This document shows, piece by piece, positions 59,841 through 64,000 of a DNA stretch of 64,000 nucleotides (the first letter of the stretch is position 1; each line of letters opens with the position of its first letter). Location of the stretch: positions 372,001 to 436,000 of the forward strand of contig NZ_JBEXAE010000003.1 in the NCBI RefSeq assembly GCF_040566695.1. Direction: 5' to 3'. Below the pieces are notes generated by a model. The model saw only the letters and a program-made list of their open reading frames with translations. It ran no database searches and was not told the origin of the DNA. This stretch comes from Sediminicola arcticus. GTDB lineage: Bacteria > Bacteroidota > Bacteroidia > Flavobacteriales > Flavobacteriaceae. The position numbers and the translations under genes are program-made.

Positions 59841-60689
59841 ATGAGAAAAATACTAGTAGGATTTTTAGGGGTAGCATTATTGTTATCTTCATGTGTATCA
59901 CAAAAGAAGTACTCCGATTTAGAGTCAAAGCAGAAAGAAACTCAAGATCTTTTGAACTCTGCTACGGTTAAATTAAATGGATGTTTAGAGGAAAAAGCTT
60001 CTGCGACTTCAAGGATGAAAACGTTGGAAGACCAAAATGCTTTCCTTAAAGCAAACAACCAAGATTTAATTAACAACATGGGTAACCTTACTACATTAAC
60101 GAGCAAAGGTGCCGATAACTTAGAAAAATCTTTGGAAAGTCTTAAAGAAAAAGACCTTACCATTAGAAAATTGAATGACGCTATCACAAGAAGAGATTCT
60201 GTAAACTTGTCTCTAGTACAAAGTTTAAAAGGTGTTCTTGGCAACTTGGATGATGAGGATATTGAGATTAGTGTTGAAAAAGGTGTTGTTTTTGTTTCTA
60301 TTTCTGATAAATTATTGTTTAGCAGTGGTAGCTATAACATAACTTCTAGAGCTAAAGAAGTTTTGGGTAAAGTTGCTAAAGTAGTGAACAACAAACCAGA
60401 TTTCGAATTTATGGTTGAAGGTCACACAGATACAGTGCCTTACAGCGGTGGAGTTTTATTGGACAACTGGGATCTAAGTGTTAAGAGAGCAACAGCTGTT
60501 GTTCGTATCTTACAAAAAGATTTTGGTGTTAATCCAGCACGTATGACTGCAGCAGGTAGAAGTGAGTATGTTCCTGTATCTTCTACAGATAAGGCTAAAA
60601 ACAGAAGAACAAGAATTGTAGTTCTTCCTAAAATTGACCAATTCTATAGTATGATCGAAGAAGGGATGAAAGATCCTAAGATCAACTAA
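59841..60689 (+). CDS. OmpA-family lipoprotein with coiled coil
   Basis: 282 aa. SPII signal, lipid Cys C18 (LLSSCVS). Residues 22-125 are a heptad-rich coiled coil (ESKQKETQDLL, KTLEDQNAFLK). The OmpA domain (about 150-265) contains MVEGHTDTVPYSGG and NRRTRIV for peptidoglycan binding. It is a trimeric-type outer-membrane to cell-wall tether. A -7-like TAATTTTG at 59775-59782 and a strong terminator after it indicate a single-gene transcript. Confidence 0.9.
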   Translation: MRKILVGFLGVALLLSSCVSQKKYSDLESKQKETQDLLNSATVKLNGCLEEKASATSRMKTLEDQNAFLKANNQDLINNMGNLTTLTSKGADNLEKSLESLKEKDLTIRKLNDAITRRDSVNLSLVQSLKGVLGNLDDEDIEISVEKGVVFVSISDKLLFSSGSYNITSRAKEVLGKVAKVVNNKPDFEFMVEGHTDTVPYSGGVLLDNWDLSVKRATAVVRILQKDFGVNPARMTAAGRSEYVPVSSTDKAKNRRTRIVVLPKIDQFYSMIEEGMKDPKIN

Positions 60690-60709
60690 GAATTAATTTA
60701 ATGCATATT

Positions 60710-60742
60710 AGAAAAGCCGCAACTTACAGTTGCGGCTTTTCT
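60710..60742 (+). terminator. Strong Rho-independent terminator
   Basis: AGAAAAGCCGCAAC, TTACA loop, GTTGCGGCTTTTCT: 14-bp perfect stem, then T-rich sequence, right after the OmpA lipoprotein gene. Confidence 0.9.
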
Positions 60743-60786
60743 TTATGTCTTAAAATCATCAAATAAAATGAGCTTGATTTTGAAGT

Positions 60787-61407
60787 TTATAGAATGTCCA
60801 AGCTTCCCTTTCCTTCTCTTATTACTACAGGTTCACCTTCAGACAAGTCTACAATAGTAGAGGCTACGTTATCCCCATAACCACCATCAATAACTATATC
60901 TACCAAGTTATCCCATTTTTCTAAAATCAATTCAGGATCTGTAGTATATTCTAACAGCTCGTCTTCATCACGGATAGAAGTAGATACAATAGGATTGCCA
61001 AGTTCCACGACCAAAGCTTTGGCTATGGAATTGTCTGGCACCCTGATTCCTACAGTCTTCTTCTTTTTAAACTCCTTTGGAAGGTTGTTATTGCCCGGAA
61101 GGATAAAGGTATAAGGCCCAGGTAGTGCCCTTTTTAAGATTTTAAAAGTGGCCGTGTCTATTTGACGCACATAATCCGATAAGTTACTAAGGTCGGCACA
61201 AATAAAAGAGAAGTTGGCTTTATCTAATTTAATGCCCTTGATTCTGGCTATTTTTTCTAGGGCCCTAGTATTGGTTATGTCACAACCCAATCCATAAACC
61301 GTATCCGTTGGGTAAATGACCAAGCCTCCTTTTCTAAGGACATCAACAACTTTTTTGATTTCCTTGGGGTTGGGATTTTCTGGATAAATTTTTATAAATT
61401 CTGCCAT
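60787..61407 (-). CDS. YrdC/Sua5-family protein (YciO-like), L-threonylcarbamoyladenylate synthase type
   Basis: 206 aa. It resembles E. coli YciO more than TsaC: KIYPENPNPKEIKKVVDVLRKGGLVIYPTDTVYGLGCD, with the KxxR-type substrate residues, GPYTFILPG and ASTIVDLSEGEPVVIREG. The family makes threonylcarbamoyl-AMP for the t6A modification of tRNA, but YciO-type members may be divergent. 17 bp downstream of the uvrD/pcrA gene, so probably one transcript. Confidence 0.8.
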   Translation of the reverse strand: MAEFIKIYPENPNPKEIKKVVDVLRKGGLVIYPTDTVYGLGCDITNTRALEKIARIKGIKLDKANFSFICADLSNLSDYVRQIDTATFKILKRALPGPYTFILPGNNNLPKEFKKKKTVGIRVPDNSIAKALVVELGNPIVSTSIRDEDELLEYTTDPELILEKWDNLVDIVIDGGYGDNVASTIVDLSEGEPVVIREGKGSLDIL

Positions 61408-61424
61408 CGTACTATATTCTCATG

Positions 61425-63749
61425 TTATGACAGGATCTCCAATTTTGCAAAACGGAGCAAAAGCTTCTTAACATCTCCCTTATCAAATTTTATTTCTGCC
61501 TTTTTATCATTGCCCATGCCTTCTATTTTTAGAACGGTTCCCCTTCCAAAACGAGAATGGTTCACCAAGGATCCTTCTGCCAAATTGGGATCTACTTCAT
61601 TGGTGTTGCCAACGGGTGTGGCCAATTCTGGCTTTAGTTTTCGCAACTTCCTAAGTTGGTTCTCGTTCGGCGTATAACTTGTTGGGGGCGTACTAGATTG
61701 TGGTTTTACCTGTCTTAGTTTGCTCTTGTCCACATCCCCAAAAATATCAGCATTGATAAAGGATTTATACCGATAGTTATCCACGGGAGTTAGGTTCTCC
61801 ACATATTGTTCATCTATCTCCTCCAAAAACCTACTAGGTTCAGCGTCTACTAGTTTTCCCCACCGATATCTACTTTGCGTATAGGTCAGGTAGGCCTGTT
61901 TCTCAGCTCTTGTTAATGCTACGTAGAACAAACGCCTCTCTTCCTCTAGTTCACTTCTGGTGTTCATACTCATGGCCGATGGAAAAAGGTCCTCTTCCAT
62001 TCCAACAATATAAACATACGGAAACTCCAAACCTTTTGCCATATGTACGGTCATCAGCGCTACCCTATCTTCATCTGCGGTGTCCTTATCTAAATCTGTT
62101 GCCAGAGCAACATCTTCCATAAATTCCCCTAGGTTTCCCATGGCGTCGGCGATTTCTTTTTGACCTTCCACGAAATCCTTCATTCCGTTAAGCAGTTCCT
62201 CAATGTTTTCCATTTTGGCAATACCCTCTGGTGTACCATCCTTTTTAAACTCCAACAGCAGTCCAGTCTTTTTGCTTACGTGTTCGGCAATCGCAAAAGC
62301 ATCGTAAGTCTCGTTGGTGATTTGAAAACTCTTGATCATCATAACAAAATCCTCCAATTTGCGTCTGGTTCCTGAATTGATCTTAAGATCAATTTTATCC
62401 AGGTTTTCCATGACCTCAAAAATAGAACGACCGTAGTGGTTGGCGGCCACTAATAACTTATCCATGGTGCTCTGGCCTATTCCCCTAGCTGGGAAATTAA
62501 TGATCCGTTTCAGAGCTTCTTCGTCCTTTGGGTTTAAAACCAACCTCAAATAAGAAAGCACGTCTTTAATCTCCTTACGTTGATAAAATGAAAGTCCTCC
62601 ATAAATCCTGTAAGGAATATCACGTTTTCGTAACCCGTCCTCTATGGAACGAGATTGGGAATTAGTCCTGTAAAGTACGGCAAAGCTGCCATTTAGCAAC
62701 TGTTCTTGCATGCGGTGTTCAAAGATGGATTCTGCAACAAACCTTCCTTCCTCCGCATCGGTGGTGCTTCGGTGCAATTTTATCATGGATCCATCATCAT
62801 TGGCCGTCCAAACAACTTTTTCGAGTTGTTTGGTGTTTTTTGCAATGATAGAATTGGCTGCATTTACGATATTCCTTGTGGAGCGGTAATTCTGCTCTAA
62901 CCGATACATCGCCACATTTTCATAATCTTTTTGAAAGTTCAGGATGTTGTCAATATTAGCACCTCGGAAAGAATAGATACTCTGGGCATCGTCCCCTACC
63001 ACGCAAATATTCTGGAATCTATCCGAAAGAGCCTTTACTATTAAGTATTGAGAATGGTTCGTATCCTGGTACTCATCTACCAAAATATATTTAAACCTAT
63101 TTTGATACTTCATTAAGACCTCGGGAAATCTGGTAAGCAATTCATTTGTCTTCAACAACAGGTCATCAAAATCCATTGCCCCCGCCTTAAAGCAACGATC
63201 AACATAGTTTTTATATATTTCCCCTGTTCGTGGACGTTTCGCCATGGCATCAGCCTCTACCAAATCAGGATTGTTGAAATAAGCCTTAACGGTAATCAGA
63301 CTATTCTTATAAGAAGATATCCTATTCTGTACTTGTTTGTATTTATATATATCTTTATCCAATCCCATTTCCTTAATAATGGAGGCGATTAGTCGTTGGG
63401 AATCTTGCGTATCATATATCGTAAAATTACTTGGATATCCCAATTTATCAGCTTCAAAACGCAAGAGCTTTGCAAAAACGGAATGAAACGTTCCCATCCA
63501 TAGATTTTTAGCCTCGGAACTCCCTACAATTTTAGCAATTCGTTTTTTCATTTCGCGTGCCGCTTTATTTGTAAAAGTCAAGGCTAAAATATTGAAGGCA
63601 TCAACTCCTTGATCCATTAAATAAGCGATACGGTATGTTAATACCCTTGTTTTTCCAGAACCGGCACCAGCAATTACCATTAATGCACCATCCTTGTGCA
63701 GAACTGGCGCTTTTTGAGCCTCATTCAGAACTTTTAAATATTTTTCCAA
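61425..63749 (-). CDS. UvrD/PcrA-family ATP-dependent DNA helicase
   Basis: 774 aa superfamily 1A helicase. Walker A GAGSGKT at 28-34, TFTNKAAREMKKRI (Ia), YILVDEYQDTNHSQ (II), GDDAQSIYSFRGA (III), YRLEQNYRS (IV), LMTVHMAKGLEFPYV (V) and LFYVALTRA (VI). The C-terminal HSRFGRGTVLKI...KFDKG is the Tudor-like PcrA tail that contacts RNA polymerase. Role: nucleotide excision and mismatch repair, removal of RecA. Named PcrA/UvrD rather than Rep from the tail. Upstream of the YciO-like gene. Confidence 0.93.
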   Translation of the reverse strand: MEKYLKVLNEAQKAPVLHKDGALMVIAGAGSGKTRVLTYRIAYLMDQGVDAFNILALTFTNKAAREMKKRIAKIVGSSEAKNLWMGTFHSVFAKLLRFEADKLGYPSNFTIYDTQDSQRLIASIIKEMGLDKDIYKYKQVQNRISSYKNSLITVKAYFNNPDLVEADAMAKRPRTGEIYKNYVDRCFKAGAMDFDDLLLKTNELLTRFPEVLMKYQNRFKYILVDEYQDTNHSQYLIVKALSDRFQNICVVGDDAQSIYSFRGANIDNILNFQKDYENVAMYRLEQNYRSTRNIVNAANSIIAKNTKQLEKVVWTANDDGSMIKLHRSTTDAEEGRFVAESIFEHRMQEQLLNGSFAVLYRTNSQSRSIEDGLRKRDIPYRIYGGLSFYQRKEIKDVLSYLRLVLNPKDEEALKRIINFPARGIGQSTMDKLLVAANHYGRSIFEVMENLDKIDLKINSGTRRKLEDFVMMIKSFQITNETYDAFAIAEHVSKKTGLLLEFKKDGTPEGIAKMENIEELLNGMKDFVEGQKEIADAMGNLGEFMEDVALATDLDKDTADEDRVALMTVHMAKGLEFPYVYIVGMEEDLFPSAMSMNTRSELEEERRLFYVALTRAEKQAYLTYTQSRYRWGKLVDAEPSRFLEEIDEQYVENLTPVDNYRYKSFINADIFGDVDKSKLRQVKPQSSTPPTSYTPNENQLRKLRKLKPELATPVGNTNEVDPNLAEGSLVNHSRFGRGTVLKIEGMGNDKKAEIKFDKGDVKKLLLRFAKLEILS

Positions 63750-63886
63750 TGTGTTTTGGTTTAAATCCTAAGGAATTGTGAAATTAACCATAAATAACTT
63801 TATCCTAAAATCATCCTTTAATTATTATGAACATTAACAAGGTGTTTTCTGATTTTTAAATATATTTAGGCTTTGAAGATCCTCCC

Positions 63887-64000
63887 ATGAAAAAAATATT
63901 GGTTTCAGCATTATTTATAATGCTTTTCATATCACACAACACCTTCGCCCAAACTAAAAACACTGGACCAATTATTGAGGAGTTTGGCAAAGTCTTTCGG
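63887..64000 (+). CDS. Secreted protein, possibly DsrE family (3' truncated)
   Basis: 38 codons before the window ends. It starts MKKILVSALFIMLFISHN and TFAQTKN, a Sec signal peptide cleaved near A21-Q22. The following GPIIEEFGKVFR resembles the opening of flavobacterial DsrE-like secreted proteins as I remember them, but the domain itself lies outside the window. Only the signal peptide is certain. Confidence 0.5.
   Translation, partial: MKKILVSALFIMLFISHNTFAQTKNTGPIIEEFGKVFR

Overview
The window looks like chromosomal DNA of a marine-type flavobacterium (Bacteroidota, Flavobacteriaceae). It is AT-rich, most starts lack a Shine-Dalgarno sequence, and many genes are preceded by the Bacteroidota promoter form TTG-N19..22-TAnnTTTG. 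Family content agrees: fused E1 alpha/beta dehydrogenases, a QEGLA-motif protein, DUF1835, a DCC thioredoxin, many SPII lipoproteins and small outer-membrane barrels. I see no rRNA, tRNA, CRISPR array, intact insertion sequence or prophage.

Layout. 1-8.2 kb is accessory-looking. It holds the 3' part of a cholesterol-dependent-cytolysin-like gene with hemopexin-like repeats, a barrel protein, a FadH-type dienoyl-CoA reductase, a secreted PQQ-type propeller protein and an orphan gene. That orphan sits in about 2 kb of decayed, repeat-rich DNA containing four copies of one 12-mer. 8.2-9.8 kb has a ribosome hibernation factor and a TerC/Alx membrane protein. 9.8-15.6 kb (minus) is a tightly packed seven-gene operon: flavin oxidoreductase, methyltransferase, type III polyketide synthase, FabL-like enoyl reductase, FabZ-like dehydratase, ketosynthase and acyl carrier protein. 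It is probably a lipid-polyketide pathway with its own fatty-acid primer supply. 15.7-19.0 kb (minus) carries envelope lipoproteins and an E1 alpha/beta fusion. 19.1-23.2 kb (plus) runs from a 2OG-Fe(II) oxygenase and a SUI1 factor into a DUF1835, nucleoside phosphorylase and substrate-binding-protein operon.

23.2-45 kb is mainly housekeeping: a response regulator; ung and mutS2 on interlocked divergent promoters; a QEGLA metallopeptidase-like protein; two tandem dicarboxylate symporters; aroC; an LpxH-like phosphatase; a giant FAD/Fe-S dehydrogenase; a rhomboid protease; an LpxL-like acyltransferase; glmM; acpH; ggt; and a peptide deformylase that carries a lipoprotein signal. 45-50.4 kb is a DNA-damage neighbourhood. 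A CI/LexA-like XRE-S24 repressor faces a TIGR03915 putative DNA-repair gene across four palindromic operators, followed by a frameshifted pseudogene and uvrA. 50.4-64 kb contains a LOG-family protein, a large M1-peptidase-like outer-membrane protein without the zinc motif, a second E1 alpha/beta fusion, DoxX, holA, a stand-alone HsdR-N nuclease domain, a glycosyltransferase, an OmpA lipoprotein, a YciO/Sua5 protein, a UvrD/PcrA helicase and the start of a secreted, possibly DsrE-family, protein.

Most interesting items: the type III PKS operon with its dedicated FAS-II set; the four-operator S24 repressor/TIGR03915 switch with a predicted leaderless repressor mRNA; the cytolysin-like/hemopexin-like fusion at the left edge; the mirrored ung/mutS2 promoters; and a decayed gene at 46918-47387 that is open only in pieces.
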